In this document: positions 54,628 to 63,398 of the stretch, one piece after another
Layout of the letters: each line of letters opens with the position of its first letter
Position numbering within the stretch: position 1 is the first letter of the stretch
DNA from: Leptolinea sp964420995
Lineage (GTDB): Bacteria; Chloroflexota; Anaerolineae; Anaerolineales; Anaerolineaceae
Direction: 5' to 3'
DNA length: 64,000 bases
Assembly: GCA_964420995.1 (NCBI GenBank)
Contig: CAYQUX010000006.1
Span: 62,001-126,000, forward strand
The notes under the pieces: model-generated
Databases searched by the model: none
What the model was told of the DNA's origin: nothing
The model's input: only the letters and a program-made list of their open reading frames with translations
Program-made: the position numbers and the translations under genes

Positions 54628-55593
54628 TTATTTCGCCGCCGGGCGGTCATAATACCAGCGGAAAATAGCATCATAAAATGATAGCAGGAATTTCTTGATG
54701 GGCGGAAAATCCAGCAGCAGCCTGCGGTTTGCAGGCTGAACAGATTTGTCACTCCCCTGCGGATCAATACCCGGCACATTGCGCAGGGTATTCGACATAT
54801 TCATGGCAAACGGTTTGACGGGCATCAGGCGCAGGTAACCGGCTTGATTGACACGCTGATCCAATTGTTTGACCTGCCCCATCGGACGGTCCATATCGAA
54901 TGGCAGGAACTGCGCCAGCACATCCTTGCGGGCGGTGAATTGCCAGTGCGACGCGCCCGCCAACGCTCTTACGCCATTGTACTCCAGGCAAACGTCTTCA
55001 CTGGTTTCGTAATGCTTCTTGATTTCATCATCCGTCTGGGCGATGGAGCGGTCAAATTCCAGGAAAGTCTCCCATGGAATGAACTGTCCGCGCTGCACCA
55101 CTCCCTGTTTTTCGCCCCATGCGACTGTGCCGGTATAGAAATCAGCGTTAGTGCGGAATGGGCGGGCGGTAACCATGCCCACGTTCGGGTAGGTTTCAAG
55201 AATCTTCACCGATTCAGCCAGCCAGCCGGGATAAAACAGGCAGTCGCTGTCCGCGTAGGCGATGATCTCACCCGGAGCGCCGGCCAGCATCATGTTCCAT
55301 GCCCCGCCCTTGCCCAGATTCTTTTCCGAGATGAACAGGTACTGGATGCGCCCCTCATCCTGCTCATTGATCAGGAAGTTCTTGACTTCCTCGCACGAGC
55401 CGTTGTCGAAAACCAGCAGATCGAACGGCAGACCAGCATCTACGCGGGCGCTGTTCAGGCACACCTTCAGCACATCCAACGCTTCCGCGTAAAAACCGCT
55501 CAGGAAGGGAATGTAATTCAATACGGCTACGGTGATGCGTTCCGGTTTTGCAACGGTTTTCACATACTTGGCCGGATTCTGTCCAACTCGCAT
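54628..55593 (-). CDS. GT2 family glycosyltransferase
   Basis: This 321-residue GT2 enzyme has VAVLNYIPFLSGFYAEAL, LLVFDNGSCEEVKNFL, EKNLGKGGAWNMML and the metal-binding AYADSDCLFYPGW. A late CLEYNGVRALAG segment and a C-terminal helix complete the fold. The start MRVGQNPAKYVK has no strong ribosome site, but no nearer ATG fits. It follows a gene of a similar type at 55631 by 37 bases. Confidence 0.87.
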   Translation of the reverse strand: MRVGQNPAKYVKTVAKPERITVAVLNYIPFLSGFYAEALDVLKVCLNSARVDAGLPFDLLVFDNGSCEEVKNFLINEQDEGRIQYLFISEKNLGKGGAWNMMLAGAPGEIIAYADSDCLFYPGWLAESVKILETYPNVGMVTARPFRTNADFYTGTVAWGEKQGVVQRGQFIPWETFLEFDRSIAQTDDEIKKHYETSEDVCLEYNGVRALAGASHWQFTARKDVLAQFLPFDMDRPMGQVKQLDQRVNQAGYLRLMPVKPFAMNMSNTLRNVPGIDPQGSDKSVQPANRRLLLDFPPIKKFLLSFYDAIFRWYYDRPAAK

Positions 55594-55630
55594 ATCTCAA
55601 TTCTCCAGATCAAATTTATACCACGCGTGA

Positions 55631-56530
55631 TCAGGCCTTACGCCCTGATCGCCATTCCCGATAGGCTTTTTGGGGGTGAAAGATGGCAAAGAAGAGATTC
55701 GCCAGCCGCTGTGAATGCCAACGCACCAGAGGGATGATCTCGACTTCGCGCCAGAATTTTTTCCACGACATAGGGAAGTAATCCAGTTGGCCGCCCTTGA
55801 TTATTATGTCGCAATCATCCAGGGTAAAAACGGTACGTTTTCCGCCGCCGGCATTGACATTTTCAAAAGACTCTGGCAATTTGTAATGCGGCTTGCCGTC
55901 CGGCAGGTGATGGTAATCATGATCCTGGTGAATGATGGTGATATCCTCGCTGCCATCCACCATTTTCCAACCGCGCTGGCGGGCTTCGTAGATCATCCAG
56001 TTATCCCAACCGGCCCGCCCGATGGCGAACGGTGGCATGTGTTGAAACACATTTTTGGAAAAAAGAAAATAATCGCTGCCGCCTCGCGGGTGGCGCCGGG
56101 CGCGGGTTCTAATCTCATTCTGGAGCCGTTCCTCCCAATCACCGGTGAAATCCATCTCCTCCCGTACGTCCAGATCCCATCTCTGGCCGACAATGAGAAA
56201 TTCCTTCGCCATCTGACTGACCTGTTCAGCCGCCCGGTTGAAATCGGAGAGCAGGATGATATCCGTGTTAATACACGCCAGCAATTCACCCGTGGCCGCC
56301 TGCCGTCCCAGGTCAAAGATCGAATCGATCATCGGGGTACCGTACGAATTACGTTTCACCCGGGGCATGTGTTTGACACCCAGCGCCCCGGCTTCTTCCG
56401 CCACGCCGGCATCGTCACCCACCAGGATGACCTCCGCGCCAATGGCTTTCCATGAGCGGATGGCGTTACGCTGGATAACGGCAATGTGATCATCCGTAAA
56501 GGCTTTCGGGGCAGTGAAAATGGAGATCAT
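55631..56530 (-). CDS. GT-A-type glycosyltransferase-like protein
   Basis: This 299-residue protein has MISIFTAPKAFTDDHIAVIQ, then CINTDIILLSDF as a possible metal-binding strand (NTD) and RAGWDNWMIYEARQRG in the acceptor half. It resembles nucleotide-diphospho-sugar transferases of the GT-A fold but is not a standard GT2. A long region of Asp, His and Tyr near residue 205-215 (HQDHDYHHLPDGK) may bind metal. It overlaps the cytidylyltransferase gene by ATGA. Confidence 0.7.
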   Translation of the reverse strand: MISIFTAPKAFTDDHIAVIQRNAIRSWKAIGAEVILVGDDAGVAEEAGALGVKHMPRVKRNSYGTPMIDSIFDLGRQAATGELLACINTDIILLSDFNRAAEQVSQMAKEFLIVGQRWDLDVREEMDFTGDWEERLQNEIRTRARRHPRGGSDYFLFSKNVFQHMPPFAIGRAGWDNWMIYEARQRGWKMVDGSEDITIIHQDHDYHHLPDGKPHYKLPESFENVNAGGGKRTVFTLDDCDIIIKGGQLDYFPMSWKKFWREVEIIPLVRWHSQRLANLFFAIFHPQKAYREWRSGRKA

Positions 56531-57300
56531 TTCTTTATCCTCGCATCCACGTCATCGAACACTTTGTGCTTGATTTCCGCGTTGATGGCATTCAGTTCCG
56601 GGTGTGCCTGCGTGACGGCAAGCACATCCTGCCAGGTGAAATTTTCCCTGTCCGGCAGCAACGCGAACACCGCGCGGATGAAATCCAGATCTTCGGGTGT
56701 ATCCACCGTCCAGCGCAGGCCGCCGCAATCCGGGGATGTATTCAACTGGTAAATGGTAAACCTTCCGGGAGTATCATACAGATAGGGCATCACATGCTCA
56801 CGTTCGTGGGCTTCCCGGGCTTCCTTCCAGGCACGTTCCAGCGCGGCAAAACTGCACACTTCCGTATCAAGGCCGATGGGAAAAGTGCGTCCCCAGGGAG
56901 GAGGGAGGCGATTGGCAGCGAAATCCGCGTTGTGAGCGTGGAATGCGGACACCGTGTCATCAATCACCTGTGGGTCGATCACCGGGCAGTCCGCCGTCAC
57001 CCGTACAATGATGTCGGCCGCATACAACCGCGCCGCCTGGTAATAGCGGTCCAGCACATCGAACATGCTTCCACGATAGCAGGCCGTTTGTGAATCTTTA
57101 CACCAGCGTTCCACGGCGTCATCCGCCATGTCGGTGGTGGTGGCAACGGCCACGAAATCCACGCTTTTTGCCCGGCGGGTACGTTCCACCACATGGGCGA
57201 TCATCGGTTTTCCATCAATATCTTTAAGTACCTTGCCGGGCAGACGGCTTGAACTCATGCGCGCCTGCACAATGGCAACGGTGTGAATCTCTTCGGGCAT
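56527..57300 (-). CDS. SpsF/PseF-like cytidylyltransferase
   Basis: This 257-residue nucleotidyltransferase has VAIVQARMSSSRLPGKVLKD, the CTP loop, VRVTADCPVIDP and RWTVDTPEDLDF. It fits the SpsF family, which activates a sugar as its CMP or NDP form and occurs in pseudaminic-acid-type loci (PseF). The start at MPEEIHTVAI overlaps the stop of the membrane-protein gene as TAATG, and AAGGA lies about seven bases upstream. It lies in the same operon as PseB and the SAF-containing NeuB. Confidence 0.85.
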   Translation of the reverse strand: MPEEIHTVAIVQARMSSSRLPGKVLKDIDGKPMIAHVVERTRRAKSVDFVAVATTTDMADDAVERWCKDSQTACYRGSMFDVLDRYYQAARLYAADIIVRVTADCPVIDPQVIDDTVSAFHAHNADFAANRLPPPWGRTFPIGLDTEVCSFAALERAWKEAREAHEREHVMPYLYDTPGRFTIYQLNTSPDCGGLRWTVDTPEDLDFIRAVFALLPDRENFTWQDVLAVTQAHPELNAINAEIKHKVFDDVDARIKK

Positions 57301-59258
57301 TACTTTTCCTTTTTCCATTGCAGTTGGCTATAGTCCAGCGTGTGTGCGCCGTAGTGGTATTTCCCACCGTCCAGACGGCGGATGAAGGCCACAATTTCCG
57401 CGCTTTCCGGAAAATCGGGGCGCACATAATAGTAATGGGAATCCGCCGGGCTGTCACCATAAACAGCCGCCAGCGTGTAATTATTTTCCCTGGCAAAACG
57501 GTCCAACGTCAAGGTCATGCGGCTCCAGGCATCTCCGGCTTCCGCACGGGGAAGAATGGGAGAAAAGTCCGCGTGGAACATAATGATCTGAGGGTTGGCC
57601 TTCGCCAGATAGTCTGCCGTGATCCCATCATTACGGGCGATCCAGGCGTCGTTAAGTCCCCAGGTATCCACTGCCTGCCAGTCGGAATATAATGGCAGCA
57701 GCCCCGCTTCGGTGGTGGCGATGGTGTACTGCCGGTTTGCGAATTGTGACAGATACTGCGCCACTTCGAAACGTCCATCTGCAGAATACGCGATCTTCCA
57801 GCGTTCCGTCTGGGAAAATACCAAACCGGCTCCCAGCAGGATGACTGCCAGCACAGTCATACCGCGCCGTGAAAGCGGCCACTCCTCAAGTGCCGGAATG
57901 TTGAAAGCCAGCCAGAGTTCTTTCAACACCAGCGGCCAGCCCATCAAGACTACTGCCAGAATAGGATACTGGAAGCGCCACAGGTAATTCATTTCATTTG
58001 ACAACAACACCCACATCAGGGTAAATCCCAGAATTGGGATGAGCATAAATAGAGTGGCATGCATCACACCGCGGATTTGAAGCGGGTTGTGCCTGCCACC
58101 CTCAGAATCGGCTTTCTGTATGCCTTCACTTTTGGCAGGCAGCCATTTCGCGGCAGTCAAAGCGATCAGCCCCGTCACCAGCAATGCGAGCAGCAATCCC
58201 GCGTAGGAGGGGGAATACCGCCCTAATACCAGCGATTTATGCAAGTTGGAAGATTGTCGAAATAATCCCATGGTAAATCCGGCCAGCATGACCAATCCCG
58301 CCCAACCGGAGACTTTTACGATCAATCCGCGCCAGGCAGGTTCCACCAGGCGCAGCAGCAACGCGGAGATGCGTTGCCACAAACCGCTGCCAATGACGGT
58401 TCGTTCAACCCCAGCCCAGACTAAACTGACAAGACCAACCGCATAAACCAGCCAGAAGGGAAAGCTTAGCTCGAGCAATGCCTTCCAGGCTTCCTGAAGG
58501 CTGTCTGTGTAGAGGCTGCCGCCGCCCTTTTTATAGAATGGATTGGGTAATGGGTGTCCGAAGTAATTCCAGCGCCACAGGAAATACCCGCCGCCCAGAA
58601 TGAGGAAAACGCCACAGAAAATGATCAGAATGCGGCTGGATTTCTTCCAGCCCAGCTTTAAAAGAACAGCCAGCAGCATGAAACCAGCGATTAACACGCC
58701 TTCCGGCCGGGTCAAACCCATCAGCAGGCCGCTTAGCGCAAAGGCGAAAGCGCGGGTGATGGATGTTGGTTTCTTTACGGCAGATTGCGCGGTCAGCCAG
58801 CTCAGGCAAACAAACAGGGCAAAGAAGGTGGTACCAAAACTGGCTTCCGCGTATCGCAAACCAGGACCACATAATAGAAATGCCGCAGATATAAATCCTG
58901 CCAGAATCCCGCCATTGAAATGACGGCGGATGCCGTAATAAACCAGCAGGACAGTCACACCATGGGCGATGCCCCCAACCCACAGGACGGTGGATTCTAG
59001 TCCACCACCCAGCGCGTACAATCCGGCCAGAAGGATCATGAAGAGAAAGTCAGTCGCGCCGTCCACCGGCGGCTGGCCGATGTTCCAGACGATGCCATGT
59101 CCTTGAGCCAGATTCTGTGAGTAGCGCATCAGCATGGCTGCGTCTTCCGCGGGGTGTACGGGTTTATTCACCGAGGCAGCAGCCATCCACAGACCGGTCA
59201 TGGCCAGTACCAGCAGAATCACATAATCCAACCTGGAAATTGACCGCTTCACTTTCAC
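57300..59258 (-). CDS. Polytopic glycosyltransferase, arabinosyl/mannosyl-transferase-like
   Basis: This 652-residue membrane protein has about 10-11 helices. The conserved loop HPAEDAAMLMRYSQNLAQGHG and GQPPVDGATDFLFM resembles actinobacterial polyprenyl-phospho-sugar transferases such as AftB. A soluble C-terminal domain of about 150 residues lies outside. It starts at a GTG overlapping the GT4 gene as GTGA. Its product and donor are unknown. Confidence 0.8.
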   Translation of the reverse strand: MKVKRSISRLDYVILLVLAMTGLWMAAASVNKPVHPAEDAAMLMRYSQNLAQGHGIVWNIGQPPVDGATDFLFMILLAGLYALGGGLESTVLWVGGIAHGVTVLLVYYGIRRHFNGGILAGFISAAFLLCGPGLRYAEASFGTTFFALFVCLSWLTAQSAVKKPTSITRAFAFALSGLLMGLTRPEGVLIAGFMLLAVLLKLGWKKSSRILIIFCGVFLILGGGYFLWRWNYFGHPLPNPFYKKGGGSLYTDSLQEAWKALLELSFPFWLVYAVGLVSLVWAGVERTVIGSGLWQRISALLLRLVEPAWRGLIVKVSGWAGLVMLAGFTMGLFRQSSNLHKSLVLGRYSPSYAGLLLALLVTGLIALTAAKWLPAKSEGIQKADSEGGRHNPLQIRGVMHATLFMLIPILGFTLMWVLLSNEMNYLWRFQYPILAVVLMGWPLVLKELWLAFNIPALEEWPLSRRGMTVLAVILLGAGLVFSQTERWKIAYSADGRFEVAQYLSQFANRQYTIATTEAGLLPLYSDWQAVDTWGLNDAWIARNDGITADYLAKANPQIIMFHADFSPILPRAEAGDAWSRMTLTLDRFARENNYTLAAVYGDSPADSHYYYVRPDFPESAEIVAFIRRLDGGKYHYGAHTLDYSQLQWKKEK

Positions 59259-60343
59259 AATCCCTGGTCCCGGTGGATCTGCATGGCCAGCTTGTACCCT
59301 TTAAGCATAACCTGTTGATTTTTTGCCCAATCGGCTCTCTCTTCCGCTACTTCTTGAGCCCGGCGAGAAATCGCCGGAAGTTGCGAGCGCACCTTATCCA
59401 GTGCCAGCAGACGGGAAGCCAGATGAAGGTCGTCGCCATCTTCAAAAAGGTAACCGCTGACACCATCTTCAACCCACTCACGGTTGCTGGGAATGTTGCT
59501 CACTACGGGGATTGCTCCGCAGGACATGGCTTCCATGAGCGACAGGGATGAACCATCCACATGGGAAGCGCTGATGTACACATCGGCGTCGTTGTAATAA
59601 TGCGGCAAATCGGTCTGCGAAATCCTTCCGACGAACTGAACCTGCCGTGAAATGGGCGATCGGCGAATCTTTTCCTGTAAAGCCGTTTTCATGGAGCCAT
59701 CGCCTGCCAGCACAGCCCTGAAAGTAAACCCGGTCTTCCCGGCCCGGATCAGTCCATCCACCAGCACATCCACACCGTACTGTTCCTCCCAGGCGCGGTT
59801 GGAGAACAGGCGTAGCGGTTCACTGGCTGCTCTGCCAGCGCGTGCCCCTGTGGGGAAGAACAAATCACGATCAACTCCCCAGGGAAAAACCACAATGCGG
59901 GAAGGATCGAAACCAAAGTCCTGAGTGGCCATTCTTTCCACGCTGTGAGCGTCACAGAAAAAGACGGTAGTTTGCTCGAGGGCTTCCTTGATTGCCATCC
60001 ATACCATCAGGTCACGATTGGCATCCCACAGCAAGTCAAATCCCCACGACATGCCAACCAGCGGTTTAAACCCGGTGAAAGCAAAAACACGCGCCACATC
60101 ATTCATCGGTCCGGCGTGCACCAGATCGATCTTCCAGCGGTCGAGCAGGCTGCCAATGGTATGGGTGGTGGTTTCCTTATCATTTGGTTGGAAAATCTGC
60201 CGTACGTTGGGCGGTATGGCGAGACCCGGCGTGGAAGCCGGGGTCAACGGCAGAAAGAACACTTCATTTTCGGACGCGGCCAGAGCGCGAAGAAAACGCT
60301 CGTCATGCACGCCAAAACCGCGGGAAGCATACAGAAGTCGCAT
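59255..60343 (-). CDS. GT4 family glycosyltransferase
   Basis: This 362-residue GT-B enzyme has ADVYISASHVDGSSLSLMEAMSCG, the EX7E donor motif region, preceded by LFSNRAWEEQYGVDVLVDGL and RAVLAGDGSMKTAL. It would transfer a nucleotide-activated sugar to the growing glycan on the cytoplasmic side. It lies nine bases after the NeuB gene at 60353 and overlaps the membrane transferase gene. Confidence 0.9.
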   Translation of the reverse strand: MRLLYASRGFGVHDERFLRALAASENEVFFLPLTPASTPGLAIPPNVRQIFQPNDKETTTHTIGSLLDRWKIDLVHAGPMNDVARVFAFTGFKPLVGMSWGFDLLWDANRDLMVWMAIKEALEQTTVFFCDAHSVERMATQDFGFDPSRIVVFPWGVDRDLFFPTGARAGRAASEPLRLFSNRAWEEQYGVDVLVDGLIRAGKTGFTFRAVLAGDGSMKTALQEKIRRSPISRQVQFVGRISQTDLPHYYNDADVYISASHVDGSSLSLMEAMSCGAIPVVSNIPSNREWVEDGVSGYLFEDGDDLHLASRLLALDKVRSQLPAISRRAQEVAEERADWAKNQQVMLKGYKLAMQIHRDQGL

Positions 60344-60352
60344 GGTCGGGTG

Positions 60353-61423
60353 TTATACCTTGCCCAGGTCTGTCCAGCAGATTTCTTTACCAGCCGGCAT
60401 GTCGGCCAGAACCCTGGTACCTATCACCGCATCCATTTCGAAAGGAAGAATGGCACCCGACGCAACAGGACGTAATACATCCAGCATTTCACGTGTGATG
60501 ACATCACCGGCTTTCAGGTCACGTGCCGCACGTACACACCTGCGCTGCAGGTAGACCGTCTGTTTCTCGTTCTCAGCGACGAACTTATCACCCGACCCCA
60601 ACGCGCGTTCCAACTGGCGGGTATTTTCCACCATATCGGCCCAGCTTTTCGGGTTCATGGCAAAGGCGTGATCCGGACCCTCACGCAGATTATCGTCGGT
60701 GAAATGTTTCTCAATAACCCGCGCGCCCAGCGCCACCGCGCCAAGAATGGAAGCGTGTCCGGGAGTGTGGTCCGAAAGGCCAAGGATCAGATCAGGGTAC
60801 ATGCTGTGGTACGTGGTCAACACACGCAGGTGCAGGTGATTGAAGTTTTCCAGGCTGGCCGTGTAATTCGTGTTGCATTGCATCAGCACGAGCTGCGGAT
60901 TGATAGCCAGAAGAATACGCACCGCTCGCTGCACATCACCGATATCCGAAGCGCCGGTAGCCAGCAGCACCGGCTTATTCTTGCGAGCCATGTGTTCCAA
61001 TGCTTCCGGCCAGTTGATGTCACCCGAACCGATTTTATACGCCGGCACGTAAGGATCAAGGTAATCAATGGCTTCAAAATCATAAGGGGAGGAGAAATAA
61101 TCGATCCCAACCCTGTCACATTCCTCTTTTAGGATGGGTGTCCACTCGAAAGGCACTGAAGCGTCTTTGTAAACTTCAAAAACAGATTTTTTCCATTTGG
61201 CCTGGTGGGAAACCTGCCCACCCATGGACTTAAAACCATAATCCGACACAATTTTTGGCGCCTGGAAATTCTGGAATTTGGCCGCGTCTGCTCCGGCATC
61301 TTTGGCTAGGCGGATCAACAACTTCGCGCGTTCCAGACTGCCGTCATGGTTGGCCGCAATATCAGCGATGAAATAGGTGGGATGATCATTCCCGATAAGG
61401 TGATTACCAATGCGGATTTCCAT
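60353..61423 (-). CDS. NeuB-family nonulosonate synthase with SAF domain
   Basis: This 356-residue enzyme has the full NeuB plan: YFIADIAANHDGSLERAKLL, AAKFQNFQAPK, YKIGSGDINWPEAL, LLATGASD, and GLSDHTPGHASILGAVALGARVIEKHFT, then a SAF domain (about 295-352) starting RRCVRAARDLKAGDVIT. It would condense PEP with a six-carbon amino sugar to a sialic-acid-like sugar. A PseB and a PseF-like gene in the same operon make a pseudaminic- or legionaminic-type product likely. It differs clearly from the shorter synthase at 43049. Confidence 0.92.
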   Translation of the reverse strand: MEIRIGNHLIGNDHPTYFIADIAANHDGSLERAKLLIRLAKDAGADAAKFQNFQAPKIVSDYGFKSMGGQVSHQAKWKKSVFEVYKDASVPFEWTPILKEECDRVGIDYFSSPYDFEAIDYLDPYVPAYKIGSGDINWPEALEHMARKNKPVLLATGASDIGDVQRAVRILLAINPQLVLMQCNTNYTASLENFNHLHLRVLTTYHSMYPDLILGLSDHTPGHASILGAVALGARVIEKHFTDDNLREGPDHAFAMNPKSWADMVENTRQLERALGSGDKFVAENEKQTVYLQRRCVRAARDLKAGDVITREMLDVLRPVASGAILPFEMDAVIGTRVLADMPAGKEICWTDLGKV

Positions 61424-61441
61424 ATCGAATCCTCCGTGGTC

Positions 61442-62365
61442 TTAATTATGTCTCAAATATGACTGTAACTGCTGAGGGTATCCTTCCATCTGTTGCCTGG
61501 CGAATGCTCTGATGCCTTCATCCACTCCGGGTATCTCCTGCTTGAGCGCCTCATGGAGCTTCTGCGTGTTTAGCGTCAAACGGGGTGAACGGCGGGCTGT
61601 CAGACCGCCATCCATCACAGATACAGGGGTGATCAGGTTCTTATCAAATCCAAACATACCCGCGATTTTGCACCCGAATTCAAATTTACTCAAAGAGATC
61701 GGGCTGACCACATGGTAAATACCGCTGAAATCGCCTTCTGCCAGACGGATCAACAACTCCGCCAGATGATCAACAAACAACGGGCAAAATTCCACGTCTG
61801 TAAAACCATTAACCGTTTTACCTTCAGCCAGATTATTAAAAAAGAACTCCGCCAGGCTGCGCTTCCCGGTCAGACTCCAACCGTAAAAATTAACCCGCGC
61901 GATCACGGCTTCCGGGCAGGCATCCAAAACTTCCTTCTCGCCTTTCAACTTCGTGGAAGCATACACGGAAAGCGGATTGGGCGTGTCCGTTTCCAAATAG
62001 TTTCCGCGGGTTCCGTCAAATACGGCATCTGTGGAAAGGTGTACCAATCGAATGGACCGATTACGGCAGGCCGCAGCGAGCCTTCCTGGAACCAACGCGT
62101 TCACCTGTTCGGCCTGGTGGGGTGATTTTTCACACTCGTCAATATTTGCCATGGCGGCGCAATGAATGACAGCATCCGGCTGAGACTCATTCAACAAGTT
62201 GTCTATGGCGCCTTGTGAAGCAAGATCAATTGAATGGAGCGGGAATGGCACGCCTAAAAGGCTATGCGAATGGGTTACGCCGATCACGTCCCGGCGCGTT
62301 GACTCGCGCAACGCCAGGTTTATGCCCAGCAGCCCGCTCGCCCCGGTTACCAGCAGTCGTTTCAT
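61442..62365 (-). CDS. RmlD-like SDR sugar nucleotide reductase
   Basis: This 307-residue extended SDR has TGASGLLG (7-14), VIHCAAMANIDECE, VHLSTDAVFDG and YASTKLKGE with the catalytic Tyr and Lys. It is like dTDP-4-dehydrorhamnose reductase, and in related loci next to PseB it may reduce a 4-keto sugar. It overlaps the PseB gene by ATGA. The exact substrate is unknown. There is no RmlA, RmlB or RmlC nearby, so a rhamnose role is unlikely. Confidence 0.87.
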   Translation of the reverse strand: MKRLLVTGASGLLGINLALRESTRRDVIGVTHSHSLLGVPFPLHSIDLASQGAIDNLLNESQPDAVIHCAAMANIDECEKSPHQAEQVNALVPGRLAAACRNRSIRLVHLSTDAVFDGTRGNYLETDTPNPLSVYASTKLKGEKEVLDACPEAVIARVNFYGWSLTGKRSLAEFFFNNLAEGKTVNGFTDVEFCPLFVDHLAELLIRLAEGDFSGIYHVVSPISLSKFEFGCKIAGMFGFDKNLITPVSVMDGGLTARRSPRLTLNTQKLHEALKQEIPGVDEGIRAFARQQMEGYPQQLQSYLRHN

Positions 62366-63369
62366 TCCGCTGTGCCCGCGTCTCCATTGGTCTCAAACGG
62401 CGCGACCAATTTCTTTATCTGCTCCACAGATAACCACTGATCATTTGTATTGCTCGCATACCGGAAATCCGCTGGCAGGGTTTTGCCACGTTTTTCCCAT
62501 TCGTGCCCGAACCACAGGGCTTCCGCTGGCTGCACCACGAACATATCGTCCAGTTCAATGGTGGTGCGGTTTTCATCTTCCGAGATCAACACCTCGTGCA
62601 GTTTTTCTCCCGGCCGAATGCCTATGATATTCACTCTGGCCTGCGGGGCAATGGCATGGGCCAGATCGGTGATGGTTGTGCTGGGTATCTTGGGGACAAA
62701 TACTTCCCCGCCAAACATCTGTTCAGTGCAGCGCAGGGTAAAGCGAACACCCTGCTCCAGTGAGATCCAGAAACGGGTCATACGGTCGTCGGTGATGGTT
62801 AAAACGCCGTTCTGGCGCTGTTTGATAAAGATGGGCACCACGCTGCCGCGGCTGCCGACCACATTTCCATAGCGCACACAGGAAAACCGCGTAGCCGTTC
62901 CACCGGCATAGGCATTGGATTGCACGAATAATTTTTCAGCGGCCAGTTTGGTTGCCCCGTACAGGTTGACCGGATTAACCGCTTTATCGGTGCTCAGGGC
63001 AATGACTTTCTCCACACCGGCATCCAGGGCAGCGTCCACCACATTGCTGGACCCAAGTATGTTGGTCTTGATGGCTTCCATCGGGTTGTATTCACAGGCA
63101 GGCACTTGTTTCAACGCGGCGGCATGCACTACCAGGTTGACCCCATTAAAGGCTCTGCGCAGGCGCTGTTGATCGCGAACGTCACCAATAAAATACCGCA
63201 GGCTGGGATGGTCGTATCCTGCCACGCGCATTTCGTGCTGTTTCAATTCATCGCGGCTGTAGACGATGATCTTGGCTGGATGAAATTCTTCCAGCAAAAT
63301 TTTGATCATCTTTTTTCCAAAAGAACCGGTGCCGCCGGTAACCAGTACAACTTGTTTGGACCAATCCAT
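62362..63369 (-). CDS. pseB: UDP-N-acetylglucosamine 4,6-dehydratase (inverting), PseB type
   Basis: This 335-residue SDR has TGGTGSFG (11-18) and a catalytic loop with T127, D128, K129, Y137 and K141 (STDKAVNPVNLYGATK). Tyr at 137 fits PseB, the first step of pseudaminic acid synthesis; the related CapE/FnlA proteins have Met there. It makes UDP-2-acetamido-2,6-dideoxy-L-arabino-hexos-4-ulose from UDP-GlcNAc. The next enzyme, a PseC aminotransferase, is not in this window and may lie beyond the right end. Confidence 0.92.
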   Translation of the reverse strand: MDWSKQVVLVTGGTGSFGKKMIKILLEEFHPAKIIVYSRDELKQHEMRVAGYDHPSLRYFIGDVRDQQRLRRAFNGVNLVVHAAALKQVPACEYNPMEAIKTNILGSSNVVDAALDAGVEKVIALSTDKAVNPVNLYGATKLAAEKLFVQSNAYAGGTATRFSCVRYGNVVGSRGSVVPIFIKQRQNGVLTITDDRMTRFWISLEQGVRFTLRCTEQMFGGEVFVPKIPSTTITDLAHAIAPQARVNIIGIRPGEKLHEVLISEDENRTTIELDDMFVVQPAEALWFGHEWEKRGKTLPADFRYASNTNDQWLSVEQIKKLVAPFETNGDAGTAE

Positions 63370-63398
63370 GTTTTTCTCCAGGCTCTGGCAATAACGCC

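Noticed and set aside
54844..56455. Plus-strand frames of 297 and 246 residues antisense to glycosyltransferase genes
   Set aside because: They are shadows of high-GC genes with clear motifs on the minus strand, with no ribosome site.
61442..62365. Rhamnose pathway gene rmlD
   Set aside because: There is no rmlA, rmlB or rmlC beside it, and it is coupled to pseB, so a 4-keto amino sugar is a better guess than dTDP-rhamnose.
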